DNA of 64,000 nt from contig NC_092794.1 of the NCBI RefSeq assembly GCF_918797505.1, positions 32,540,122-32,604,121 of the forward strand, written 5' to 3'. The notes beneath the pieces were generated by a model. The model made no database searches and was not told the origin of the DNA. It saw only the letters and a list, made by a program, of their open reading frames with translations. The stretch comes from Bemisia tabaci (Eukaryota > Arthropoda > Insecta > Hemiptera > Aleyrodidae). The position numbers were made by a program, and so were the translations under genes. Below, in pieces: positions 37,001-48,862 of this stretch. Position 1 is the stretch's first letter. Each line of letters opens with the position of its first letter.

Positions 37001-37102
37001 CTCAAAATTGGGGATATTAAATTTTTAACATAATGACACACTAAAACCATCAAACATCGATGATCCGATAAATTATTTTGGATGGTTGTTTGGGGCACCC
37101 AA
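34091..37102. mobile_element. Long foldback element with hAT-type 8-bp target duplication
   Basis: The outer arms of about 300 bp (34091-34390 and 36800-37102) begin TAGGATGTCCCAAA and the complement of TTGGGTGCCCCAAA. GTGTCCAT flanks both sides exactly (34083-34090, 37103-37110). The terminal consensus is close to the TAGGGTGC end of the intact element at 3844. No transposase is encoded, so it is non-autonomous. The interior is itself nested: a palindrome at about 34820-35999, hairpin 35148-35290, and a further inverted pair 36003-36023/36737-36757. Confidence 0.82.
34820..35999. repeat. Nested palindrome with poly-T bounded insert
   Basis: Arms 34820-35130 and 35690-35999 are inverted copies (CACGGTTGAACACCCCTTCG near 35832 and its near-complement near 34990). 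Inside lies a small hairpin (35148-35290, AGCAATACCCAAGGCGAGG type) and a T26 tract (35311-35336) followed by about 350 bp of purine-rich, non-matching sequence. This could be the 3' end of a minus-strand retroposon inserted in the palindrome. Confidence 0.65.
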
Positions 37103-37111
37103 GTGTCCATG

Positions 37112-38040
37112 TACCCAAGAAGCAGAGGTTGCAACAAAATCGTTGGATTCTTGCAACTAATAGATTGACAAGCAGATTGCCTACTTCTTCCCTTGAAGGA
37201 GCTATCATTGTTAGAACTTGTCGCAATTAAGTTGAAGCATGTTCGAACTTCAATATCGGTCCTGGTCCTTACATTTGGCTAAAATTTGAATATTGCAGGC
37301 TTCTTGGCAAATTGGTAAGGACGTCACGTGACTGGTCTTTACTAGCCAATCATGTTGCAGTAATCGGAACGCTTCTTGAGCAACGGACAAGCTTTGAAAC
37401 GAACCGGTCTATCCATCCGCCATCTTGTGTCTATCTTGTAACGCGTTTCATTTGTTGTTTTATATTACTCATTTTTACTTTTATTTGCAAAAGACGCATT
37501 CCATTTGGTAATTATTATTTGTCTAGAAAGAGCGTATTAGCACGTATCAATTGGGAATTTCATTAAACGCTGTCGCTGAGATACTGGACTTGCAACAGGC
37601 GTTTCAGCATGCTTTAGCTTTGGTTCCGTTCAAAGTGAAAGTGAAAAATGTATAGTTTTCGAGAATGCTGAAAATTTCGAGAAGTTGCACGTCCAGACTT
37701 TTCTGGAACTTTGGCAATGTCCGTGAAATTCGAAATTTTCACGTTTTTGAAAATCAAGACTTTTCGGGAATTTGGGCAAAAATGCGGCAAAACTCAGAAT
37801 TTCCGCGAAATTAGACAACGTTGACGAAATTTAGCAATTTTACACATGTTGGCGACGTCGAAAAGTTGCAAGATTCATGCAATTCAATTGCTCTAAGTTG
37901 CGAAATTTCTTCCGATCACATCACCGAAGATCAGCACTTATCGACCAAAAGTTGACAGAAAGTTGCAACTTAGTTGCCACCTTTAACCAATATTGTTTCA
38001 ACTTCTTGCAACTTTAACTCTAAAAAATGCTACTTGGGTA
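37112..38040. mobile_element. MITE with CCCAAGWAGCA ends and TA target
   Basis: TACCCAAGAAGCA (37112-) and TGCTACTTGGGTA (to 38040) are inverted ends flanked by TA, as for Tc1/mariner-type insertions. Internal TTGCAAC phrases occur in both orientations. It sits directly beside the right target copy of the preceding foldback. Confidence 0.65.
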
Positions 38041-39527
38041 GTGATCAATGATACATGAAGTATAGATGAGCTGATCCTGTGATACGCCAATTGTGAGTCT
38101 CCTACACCACTAGGACAAGATTAGTCCAGGGCGAAGATAGTTGGCTTGAAATGGCCGACTGTGGCTTAAAATGCTGTTTTAGCTCCTCTTAGATCGATTT
38201 TAGTGAAACTTGGTACTACGGAATATTTTTTTTTTTTTAAATTTTCAGTCAAATGTTCAAGGTTTGAAAATCCAAAACAGCAGACATGTTTCAATTTTTT
38301 AGGTTTAAAAAGAAGCAAAAAAGAATCAGATCCGTCTAAATGCCCAGTTTTTTAGTGCAAGAATAACAGATGCACAAGATACAAAAAATCACGCTTAATG
38401 GCGTCAGCCACCATGGCAGTGCACACCATGGTTGCAATCAGCTTGGTTTAGTCTGTGTTCTACACCTACCTTTGTATAGCATTTGCAAGAGCTGTATTGT
38501 TCGATGAAAGCAGGATGGTAGAAACCATGCTATGCACCATCACAGTGGATGACATCATGTGCCGTGTTTATCGATGAGCGGTATCTCCGTTTTGTTTGTC
38601 TGTGTTACTTTCTTCATTAGTACTGGATGTGGAAATTTGGCATTTTGAAGGGTAATTTTTGCTGAGCTATATTATGACCAGCTTAACCATCAATATACAA
38701 ACTTGTGACGAGCGCAACTGGATCATCATGTATATTCCAAATAAATGAGTGTTCTCATATGAAAGGCGGTTACATACATACATAGAAATAGGAGGCAAAC
38801 TTCATACCCATGGACAGTCTCCCCGAACCAGTGCTCACACAATATTTACAAACTCATTAGAAAGTGAGGCAGGATTGAACTATATATGTTACTTCCATTA
38901 TTAAAAAACCCAACAAAGACAAAAAAAACCTTTGAAAGAGAGTTCCTATGACAAATTATCATAATCATTTTGCAATTGCAGATACCAGCTTGTTGGTTTT
39001 ACATTGAATTTTAATATTCGTTGGCCAAATCACCAAAACTGTCTTATCATCTTATGCATCTAACTGCGATCTGTTTGTGGAAAAATATTCAATTTATGAC
39101 AAGCAGTTGGAGAAAGTAAAATGATACCAAAAAGAGGCAAGAAAAATTTAAGTAACTAATTGTTGAAAGAAAACAGAAAAATGGGAAATACGCATCGCAG
39201 ATTTTATAGTGGTTTTTTGTAATTGTTAAATAACCATTGAATTTGTTACTTAGAAGTAAAAAAGTTAGTTTAAGGAAATAATTCCTGTTTTCTCCAATGA
39301 TTAGAAGAATTAATAAGCGTCATTTTTACAGCAGGTTGCAGGTTTGCAATTCATTGGATTTTAAAAGTAGTTACCCTCTTTTTGGTTATTTAAGAAACTC
39401 AGCTGAAAAATTTGATGTGAGAATTTTAGAGTATGTTTTACCGAAAGCAAATCTGATTTCTGGCGACATACTTCAAGAACTGTTCTAAAATGAAGTGTTT
39501 GATGGACGTTCATAGGAAAAAACAGAC
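38041..39527. other. WDTC1 intron, unassigned
   Basis: Contains CAGTGGATGACATCA (38539-), a phrase also found at 42081 and in the arms at 47890 and 48183, suggesting an old repeat. No exon. Confidence 0.4.
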
Positions 39528-39729
39528 CTTAACATGTGTTAGGTTAATCATCCTTCTATCGTACAACCGCACAAACGGGTCATTTGCACCAACTGCAAGC
39601 ATTTCAGGGCGGCATGGATTCAATGCAAGGCACTTAGCTTCGGCAAAATCATTTAAATGCTTCTTCAAATAAACTAAAACATTCTTTGTGTTGCCACTGC
39701 ATGAATGGGGAACTCTTGTGTCATATTGC
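39528..39729 (-). CDS. WDTC1: WDTC1 (adipose) exon D, fourth WD repeat
   Basis: The acceptor TTTTTATTTGCAG precedes 39729, completing the Arg codon begun in exon C. The donor AAG|GTCTGT follows 39528 (weak +4 to +6 but GT), phase 0. The 67 codons begin QYDTR, then a divergent loop, then FAEAKCLALNPCRPEMLAVG and ANDPFVRLYDRRMI. The AEAKCLA(I/L)NP...LAVGA.DPF(V/A)R(L/V)YD.RM block is the signature of WDTC1/adipose. The two YDxR motifs (QYDTR, LYDRR) correspond to the DxR motifs through which DCAF-class WD proteins, including WDTC1, contact DDB1 in CUL4 ubiquitin ligases. No disruption. Confidence 0.95.
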
Positions 39730-41608
39730 CTGCAAATAAAAACAAGAAATCAGAGGCAGATAATGAAACAAAGCTGCTGGATTTCACCCGAGATAAGCAT
39801 TTCACATTAAAAGATCAAACAATTATAGCATAATAAAGAAGTGACCAGTCGAAAAGTGGGGACTTCCAAGCAAAAAAATTCAAACATGACATTTCATTAA
39901 CACTGTTTAAAGGATTATTTTAGCTCAGAAAATGCTACTAGCTGTCAGACCAAACCGAAGTTTTGATGGTTTAAAGTTGGAAGAAAGATCAAAAGTAGAA
40001 GATGAGGAAGATCGTTGTAGAAGATCAAAATACATTGTTAAAGGAAAGAGATGGTCAACATTTCAATCTACAATGCTTCGGCTTGAGATTGATCCATAGC
40101 GATGCACCTTTATGCTACTATTTACTTGAAAAACTTACTACACTGCTGAGAACTTTATCTTTAAGATACTACTTGTAGAAAGTAATTTCTGTCAAAAACC
40201 TTAAATCCAATTTTTCGACCCAACATTACAGTGTTCTTTTAAATTTCTCTTACACTAAAGTTACTTTCCTTGAAGTTAGCCACACTTATTTTACATAAGT
40301 AAAGAGGAATTAAACAAAATTCTACACAATACGGTTGTCGTCCTTCAAAAACATAGACTATTACAGGAAACCTTTAATAATGCAAACCGACAAACGTAAT
40401 TTCCTTGTGTCACCGTGGAGTGTCACCATTGACATACATCTAATCCTCTTTTCTTCAGTTACGAGGGGCATTATTGGGTGAGACTATGTTAGGTGGTAAG
40501 GTCCTCAGTATTATGCATAATAATTGAACATTCGCTCCATTCATCTTTTATTCCTCGACAATAACTTCTATCGCGTGAATCATGTCCAGTTTCAAAATGC
40601 TATAAATTAAACCCGCGGAGCACAGAGGTTCGCACCGGACTCACGGTGATGATGGACCGTTGACCATCCCTTTTATCCGATTTCAGAGTTCCAATTATGC
40701 ATGCTCTGATTAAATGTGATCAGTTATGCTGTTTATCATCTGCTCATAGCGAGTGATTTGTTTACGGGTAGACACACATTTGCCTTTTGTTATCATTTTT
40801 GTTCCAACTGTTTCCGGGTACAAGTTCTACCTTAATCTTTCTCAGAATTAAGAACCAAGATTTTCTTTCTCGTGAAATTTTTACTGTAAATTATATTGTG
40901 TTTGAAGACGATTAATGAGAACTTGAACAATTAATTTTTTTCGGTCAATTCTTCAATTCTTTTTTTCCTTCTTTAATTGAGTTTAAATAAAAAGAGAAGG
41001 AGAGAATTCAAACAATGGTACAAACAAGGTACGTTCTTATCGTTATGTTTTTAATTTATTTAATTGGATTGGTTCTTCTGCCTATCTTACTTGATCCTAA
41101 AAAGGGCAGCATATTGTCCGCTGAATTTGCATAAATTCTCGACATTTTGAAGCCGTCAGTTTTATTCAATAACCTTTCCCTCCTACATTGTTAGGGGAAA
41201 ATTGTACCAATTATTTTTTAAGAAAGTTCTTAAGCTATATATTCTTTTCATATTTTTGAAGTTTAGCTTTCATAATAAGTAAATCAAGAAATTTGGAAAG
41301 CTAGCCTTGTAATGAAAAAATAATTTTATGAGTGCGGAACAGTCTTCTCAAGACAGTAACTGAAAAAAGGGAGAAAAACAAAGGTTGCAGAGGGAAAAAC
41401 AGGATTTTATTGGTTACTAGAATCAGGAAACTACTAACTAATTACAATATTTTTTCCACGCAGAACTTACTTTCTTCCTTTAAGGCCAACTTTCAATTTA
41501 ACATGCCCCTTATTCAAATAAGAAACATACAAATAAAAGATAAAATATGAAGCTTCCGATTCAGTTACAATTATTTTCGGGATTGTTCTTTCTCCTTTTT
41601 ACTTTTGA
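39730..41608. other. WDTC1 intron, unassigned
   Basis: AT-rich, no exon or strong repeat recognised before the Helitron terminus at 41609. Confidence 0.4.
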
Positions 41609-41636
41609 CTAGCAACCCGTATGTGCTTCGCACATA
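41609..41636 (-). mobile_element. Helitron 3' terminus (minus strand)
   Basis: On the minus strand a 7-bp stem hairpin TATGTGCGAAGCACATA (41636-41620) is followed by 7 nt and CTAG (41612-41609), then T. Hairpin, short spacer, CTRR and a host T is the canonical Helitron 3' end. The body should extend towards higher coordinates. I could not locate the matching 5' TC terminus, so the element length is unknown. Confidence 0.6.
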
Positions 41637-43235
41637 GCTGTCTGCACAGTTTGAGCGACAGGAAGAATCTGCATATAATCCTAGAAATTCATAATTGTAC
41701 AATCTCTTGCATTTGGAATTGTTATTTTTTCTTCTTCTGAAACAATAATATGCAAATAGGGAAGTAGGGTACATTTTTTGTTTGCAAAGGGAGATAGAAC
41801 TCGTTTAAATTTTAAAATGTCGTTCACGAGTGTATGAGTTTTGAAAACTTTGTTATTATAATGGGTGTGCAAGAAGTACCGCAACCGTTCGTTTTTTTAG
41901 CCAAAAAAAAAAGTGATGCAATAAAATTTGGTTGACGCAATTCGTTAGATCAAATTATTAAGTAAAAAATGAGACTTCTGCGAGCTTAATTTGTGGAAAA
42001 ACTAAAACTTATAGCGTTTTTCTCATGATGTTTTCCGCGATTGTTTGGACTGTAGCGTGCTGATTTAATATTTTATTTGTCGCAGTGGATGACGTCATAA
42101 ATTGAGTTAATCAATGCACAATTCTCATAAGAAACACTTAAACACGAAGAAAACAAACAGCTTCTCTCATTGACGTAAAAGAGGACTAACCAAGATTAGA
42201 CCATGACAAAATATTGATGCATGAATAATAAATATAAATGAACGAACTTTGGATCATGGGCGTACAAGGGGGGGAAAAGAAACATGACTTTAATTACAGG
42301 AGGGCCAGGCCCCCTTAGAAAATAGTATCAGCTGCCCCACCCCCCAAAAAACATTCTGGATGGAAAAAAACCTACGTCGAGGACGATTATCTATTTTAAT
42401 ATATTATTTTGGCTGATGAGTTATGTGTGTTGATGTATTCCATGCCTGCTAAGATTTTACATCCTGCTGTGATGTATGCCATTGAATTCTTATCATTATT
42501 AACCTCCAGCTGGCAAACAACACAACACATTGCCACCGCAATGCCTCTGTGTATTCTTCCTCTGCAGATTCCGCCATCACATTAATTGTGATGTTTAATA
42601 TCAAGAACTACACGCTCGCGATTTAATAACTGTTTTCTGCTACCCTGATGTTGGGCACCTTCGAGTGAACTTGTCTCCCGGTTGCCATCGCTTAAAAAAG
42701 CTAGGAAATAAACTGAAAGCTTACCTACCGATTTTGAACGACTCAATGAGAAACATGACTTGATGACCCATACTGTACAAGACAGGATGTTGGGACAGGG
42801 TTGGGTTCAAACTATTCTGGAGATGAAATCAAAGCCAAAAATTACAGTTAGAGTTGAAATGAACTCTGATGAGTTTCAGTGCAAGACTGAGGGAGGAGAG
42901 TTTTCAGCTCCGGCAATCAATTGAAGATGCTTAGTTAGAGAGACTAACACCAGTTTTGTCTTCATCAGTCAGCCACACGAAATTGTAGGATGCAAGGTTG
43001 ACTTCCTGCAAAATCTTAGATAGCATTAAAATGTAGGATTCTATTTTGATTTTTTTCTGGCATTGATTTCCCCATAAATTAGTGTGGGCCCTATACTATT
43101 CTACCTTCATGTTTTTGTGATTGTTCAAATCTCATTCAATACAATAAATGCAGTAAAGGAATTCCTATTGTGACATTACATGTGGATCAGCCACATATAG
43201 GAGATTATGAAGGAATGAATTCGAAGATATCATAC
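41637..43235. other. WDTC1 intron, probable Helitron-derived part
   Basis: No coding sequence recognised. It includes GCAGTGGATGACGTCA at 42081. Confidence 0.35.
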
Positions 43236-43423
43236 CTAATCGCACCATCCTCAGCGGCAGCCCAATAAAGATGAGGGTGAAGATAATGAGTGGCGATGCG
43301 CTTCACTCTTCCAGTTGAACATGAACAAATATTTAGTGTTTCATTGGCTTCGATATCATGAACATGTACTTGATGATCACCTGAGCCACTAATGATAATA
43401 TTGTCTCTTCCAGATGGTAAAAA
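43236..43423 (-). CDS. WDTC1: WDTC1 (adipose) exon C, WD repeats 2-3
   Basis: The acceptor GATGTTTCAG precedes 43423, phase 0. The donor ATTAG|GTATGA follows 43236, phase 2. The 62 codons read FLPSGRDNIIISGSGDHQVH, VHDIEANETL..., RVKRIATHYLHPHLYWAAAE and DGAIR. This matches WDTC1 through FLP..(D/N)..I(I)(I/T)(S/G/T)..D..(V/I)(H/F)V(H/Y)D and the hallmark RVKR(I/L)AT followed by W(S/A)A(A/G)EDG. It completes WD repeat 2 (begun in exon B) and encodes most of repeat 3. The intron upstream holds the nested palindromes of 44706-49047. Confidence 0.96.
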
Positions 43424-43682
43424 CTGAAACATCAATAATAGTGTATAGGTCAAAGAAGTTGCAGTTAGAAAAATCACTTTAATGATTTCATTTAGTGAAG
43501 TTGTCAAGGTATAACATTTTCGGACGAGCACATGGTTAAATTAGGGGTTTTGGGGTGGCCAGTGCTAGGAAAAGTAATTAAGTCGGAACTTACATGGAAA
43601 CTGCTTTGTCCGTTTTCGTTTATTATAAATAAAACCACTTTCCATGAGTTGCGATTTAAATCATTTTTAATAGCACTGACTG

Positions 43683-44650
43683 CAGGGTTCCCAGCCAATT
43701 TTGGAAAAAAAAATCCCTGACTTTTTCAGGTTTTCCAGGCTAAAATGAAAATTTTTCCAGGCCTTTTTCCGCGGAAAAAACTCAAATAATTTGCCTTAAA
43801 AAAGACAGCGCGCGCATTTTTCGATATTTGTAAAAACTCTACCGTTTTCATCAATTTTTGATCTGGTTTAGCTTTTTTTATAAGAACCAGGCTAGGATAG
43901 TATCATAACTTGAATGAAATCACAAAAAACGTTAAAATATGTGGGAAGAAAAAAATTGGCGAAATATAAACGCCTTTTGAAACGATACATGCATCAGTGA
44001 AAGCAAATAATTTTTCAATTTGTTTCACTTACTCATAGTAGTACTGGTTTTGAAAAATAAATCCCATCATGGTATTGCTGCTATGCTAAGGAAGACAGCA
44101 CTGAACAGATTCTTTTAAAAAATAATCCAACCTGCAGTCTTTGTTCTGCATACTGTTAAGAACTATTCTTAAAAAAACTGAGAAATGCATGTGTATATGT
44201 TTTTTTTTAATGAGCATATTGTCCAGGATAAAAAGGCAGAGTTACAAAAAAATAACCTCTACCTTAGCATGCAGACATAGTTCTCAGCTAAGCGTAAGAC
44301 ATCCTAATGAGTATACTTGAAATTTTTACAATCCAATTAAATAATTAAGAGGGCTAAGGTTCATGGAAATCTTGCCCTGTAGGGGGAGCCACTGAACACT
44401 TCCAAGTAGTTCCAATTCGTTCCGAAAGCCGATACAGAGGATGAGTTTGCGGAAAATTCAAAATACAACGAAGGGATTGCAATTGCAATTTTTGTTCTTT
44501 CATTTTTATTTGTTTATTTAGTAATTTTTTTTTCTCGGTATTTGAAAAAGTTCCAGACTTTTTGAGCAAATTCCCTGACTTTTCCAGGTTTTCCAGGCCA
44601 TTTTTATCCCCCCTGGCTTTTCCGGGTTTTCCAGATCGCTGGGAACCCTG
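43683..44650. mobile_element. hAT-type MITE with CAGGGTTCCCAGC ends
   Basis: Perfect 13-bp inverted ends, CAGGGTTCCCAGC and its complement (to 44650). TGACTG is present directly outside both ends; a full 8-bp duplication is not evident. The subterminal regions on both sides carry CCCTGACTTTTCCAGGTTTT-like phrases, in inverted sense relative to a hAT-like terminus. No transposase. Confidence 0.75.
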
Positions 44651-44883
44651 TGACTGCTAGTGGGGTTGTTCAGGGTTAAAAATCTTCCTGATGGTTCAAG
44701 TTGGGCCACCAGCATGAGACTAATTGAAAATGTAGTTTAAGGTATCTGGAACGAAAATCAATCGGAACCCAAGCTGTATCTCCCATGGTTCCCCGTATTT
44801 TGGCCGCCATTTTCCAAGGTGGCCGCCATGAGCTAATTTCCATTATCTCATTTTTCAGGCGCTCTAACTTACCTATTAACCTG

Positions 44884-46748
44884 AAAGGAGGGGTATCGTT
44901 AAGGGCCTTTTTTGGCCCCACCCTAAAATTCCTCAACTCTGCGATTTTTTGGTCATTGAAGGTCTATATTTTACAGAATGCACAATGGTTTTGTCATTCC
45001 CGGTCTATTCCGGGGTCTACCACTGGCCTAAACATGGGTCTGAAGACCAATTTTGGCGAAAAATGCGGGGTTTTCAGCATTCGACGCGCTGTTTCGTAAC
45101 GATCCCTTCGGCGGACAAAAAAATCCTTCAGGTACGTTCATTAGGGATGTAAGAGAGTCACTTTGGCCAATTTTTGTCGATGTCAAACTTTGCGCTCATA
45201 GTTAAAAAAAACTTTTTAGAATTTTTCTTGTTTTCCATCATTATTTAAAATGGCTTAAAAAGGCGACTCATCTTACACCAGAATTAAACTTTTTTGGCAG
45301 AAAATGGTCGTGGGTGGTCAAAACCTTCCTCTAAGAACTTTTTCCGATTTAAAGCCCCCCCAAAAAGCCGGTGTTGCCATATTTCATTGCCTAAAATCAC
45401 AGAAAACCTAGTACTTATTTCAGTATTTGGGGGCTATTTCTCGTCGAGCTCATTCAGAAAAGTCCAAAAACCTTCATTTTTCATATGTTATGGCCGAATC
45501 ACCAGTAATTACATACATTTATCTAACTACAGAACCTCCCATCGCGGCACGGCGTTGCCACATCATCGGGGAAAAATCGAGAAAAATCCACGTTTCCCTG
45601 GATTTGAGCCATTTTTTCGGCTTAGGCGGATGGAATAAAGTTGAAAGACTTAAATTGCAGTATTCAGAGAGATGCAAGTGGATCATACCTTGTGCCGGTA
45701 TTCATTATTTTAATATATTGCGCTTATAGACAACCCATATTCTTACGACTTCTAGGCACGATATTTGCGCAAGAGGATGCGACTTTCAAACATTGGCCGT
45801 GATCTGAAGTCCGAAAGAAAGTAAGCCATGTGTCAGAATCGCGAGTCCTCAATGCTGAATTTTTACCCGCCCTCATCGTTAAATCGTAAGAATATGGGTT
45901 GTCTATAAGCGCAATATATTAAAATAATGAATACCGGCACAAGGTATGATCCACTTGCATCTCTCTGAATACTGCAATTTAAGTCTTTCAACTTTATTCC
46001 ATCCGCCTAAGCCGAAAAAATGGCTCAAATCCAGGGAAACGTGGATTTTTCTCGATTTTTCCCCGATGATGTGGCAACGCCGTGCCGCGATGGGAGGTTC
46101 TGTAGTTAGATAAATGTATGTAATTACTGGTGATTCGGCCATAACATATGAAAAATGAAGGTTTTTGGACTTTTCTGAATGAGCTCGACGAGAAATAGCC
46201 CCCAAATACTGAAATAAGTACTAGGTTTTCTGTGATTTTAGGCAATGAAATATGGCAACACCGGCTTTTTGGGGGGGCTTTAAATCGGAAAAAGTTCTTA
46301 GAGGAAGGTTTTGACCACCCACGACCATTTTCTGCCAAAAAAGTTTAATTCTGGTGTAAGATGAGTCGCCTTTTTTAAGCCATTTTAAATAATGATGGAA
46401 ATCAAGAAAAATTCTAAAAAGTTTTTTTTAACTATGAGCGCAAAGTTTGACATCGACGAAAATTGGCCAAAGTGACTCTCTTACATCCCTAATGAACATA
46501 CTTGAAGGATTTTTTTGTCCTCCGAAGGGATCGTTACGAAACAGCGCGTCGAATGCTGAAAAACCCGCATTTTTCGCCGAAATTGGCCTTCAGACCCATG
46601 TTTAGGCCAGTGGTAGACCCCGGAATAGACCGGAAATGACAAAACCATTGTGCATTCCGTAAAATATAGACCTTCGATGACCAAAAAATCGCAGAGTTGA
46701 GGAATTTTAGGGTAGGCCAAAAAAGGCCCTTATCGATACCCCTCCTTT
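44884..46748. repeat. 1.9-kb palindrome inside the nest
   Basis: Arms 44884-45753 and 45887-46748 with a 133-bp spacer; identity is near-complete by eye for the inner 400 bp. Both ends read GGAGGGGTATCG, matching the repeat copies at 28985 and 63515. The identical 114- and 100-residue ORFs on opposite strands are artefacts of the palindrome. Confidence 0.9.
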
Positions 46749-47586
46749 TGCAGGAATATACTTGAGTGTATTTAAAATGAGGAAGAATTGACATTCAAGT
46801 CCATTTGACCATTTTACCCTTGCTATTGGCCTTAATTTTGAAAATTAGCGGTTTAGCGCCGTTTCTCCGCGGTTTTTCAAATTTTCGCGGCTGCGTTGCA
46901 AATACGGCTGCTACAGGACAGCAAAAGTCCGAGACACCTTGGAAAAACAGGACGACTGCTCATTCTCGAGATGGCGGCCATTAACCAGGGTATAGCTGAC
47001 TGACTTTAAATCTCGGAGTTTTTGGGTTCCGTATTTACTTTCTGTCAATTCCTATTTACACGTGCTCATACCAAGTTTGATGCATATAGTTGCAAAATAG
47101 CAACAAAAATCCGACAAACCTCGGAGGAACAGGGCAAATCGCTTTTCTCCTGGATGACGTTGGCCGTCATCTAGGTCCAGCGGTGAAATGGGTGACCGAA
47201 CTTGGGTCTCGATGACTTTCTACTTTCAACACACTTAAAGATATTCCTGCCAAAGTTCACTTGTCTAGCTGCAAAACAGTTGCGCAAATCTGAGAAACCG
47301 CGGAGAAGCAGGATTGCGCTGTTAATTTCCAAAATGGCGGCCATTAGCCAGGGTAAAAATGGCCAACTGAACTAGGGTCTCAACAGATTTTTGTTCTTCA
47401 TATATTTATGCATATTCCAGCCAAATTTCATACATCTCGTTGCGACCAAGCCGCGGAAATTTGAGAAACCGCGGAGAAATGGCGCTAAACCGCTAAGTTT
47501 CAACATGACGACCAATAACAAGGGTAAAATGGACTTGAATGTCAATGTTTCCTCATTCTAAATACACTCGAGTATATTCCTGCAAA
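46748..47586. repeat. Second palindrome of the nest, with paragraph repeats
   Basis: Ends TTTGCAGGAATATACTYGAG and complement; arms about 170 bp (46748-46920, 47430-47586). The middle is a degenerate tandem of roughly 150-200-bp paragraphs containing ATGGCGGCCATTAACCAGGG-type phrases and GAAACCGCGGAGAA-type phrases. Confidence 0.75.
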
Positions 47587-47613
47587 AGTACCTCACACAG
47601 TCTTTATGGGAAA

Positions 47614-48785
47614 GTGCACCACGATCGATTTTAATTTTTTTTTTTTTTTCGCATTCAATTCACCTCAAGATGCTGATCAAAAGTCATCATTGCGCCGACT
47701 TTCTAGGATGCACCGTTTTCGCACAACATGCTCGCAAAGTTTCATGGGGCCAGTTGCGCTGGTCACGAAATTGTGTTTTGATGCTTCATTCCTGTAGATT
47801 ACCTGAAAATAATAAGATCTGTTGAAACCGCAACTTTCTACGTTCAGTATTAACCAAGATATCGCCCTTTGAAAAGTCAGGTTCTTGACGTCATCCACCG
47901 CGGCAGTGACACCCTTGGTTTCTTCCTCTCTTGTTAGATCAGTGATGCAGGAGACGCAATGGGAAACTTCAACGACATTAAAAAAAAAAAAAAATATGGT
48001 GAACTGACTGACCGCTTAATCTCTTTGTGTCAAGAGTGTTATCTCCTGATAAGAAGATATATGAAGCGCTAATCCATCTGTTTCTTGAGTTTGTCTGTGT
48101 TTAATGTCGTTGAAGTTTTGCGTTGCGTCTCCTGCATTACTGATCGAACAAAAGAGGAAGAAACCAAGGGTATCACTGCCGCAGTGGATGACGTCAAAAA
48201 TCTGACTTTTTACAGAGCGATATCTAATAAATCGTTAATATTGAACGTAAAAAGTTGCGGTTTGGACAGATCTTAGTACCTATTTTCAGCAAATCTACAA
48301 GAAACGAGCATCAAAACACGATTTTATGACCAGCGCAACTGTCCCATTATTCGGCAATAAAAAAAGACTAAGAGTCAAAAAGAACAGGCCTGATGTAAAT
48401 AAGGAAAAACGTAGCACATGTCTATCTTCTCTGTTCCTGCCTACTCTGAGTCTATCTTCTCTGTTCCTGCCTACTCTGAGGCTATCTCCCTCCGGCTCTC
48501 ATCCGTTTGACATTCACTGTTTTTCTCCGACTTTCCTGCCCTTATGCTCCTCACAAAACTGCTTTGGATGGTCAAGCAAAGAGGCATGTGGAATCTGAGA
48601 TAAGACTGCCGCTCGGTGCTACAGTTCTCCCAATTTCCTTGTTGATACACAGCTGACTGTTCACTTGAGTGAATGAGGAATATTTTTTGACTCATTATCG
48701 CCGAATAATTGAAACTTTGTGCAAAAACGGTGCATCATAGAGAGTTGGCGCAATGATGACTTTTGATCAGCATTTTGATAGAAAT

Positions 48786-48842
<57 letters not shown>

Positions 48843-48862
48843 AAAAATAGATCAAGGTGCAC
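47614..48862. repeat. Third palindrome of the nest, with internal insertion
   Basis: The left arm, about 47614-47990, is complemented by 48095-48355 plus 48700-48862. The right arm is interrupted by about 350 bp (48350-48705) whose edges are ATTATTCGGC and GCCGAATAAT. The insert contains a 30-bp tandem duplication (48420-48479). The A tract of about 50 at 48791-48840 faces only a 15-T tract in the other arm. Confidence 0.75.

Noticed and set aside
45294..46338. Identical 114- and 100-residue ORFs on opposite strands
   Set aside because: They are mirror images produced by the 44884-46748 palindrome and overlap in several frames; no family resemblance.
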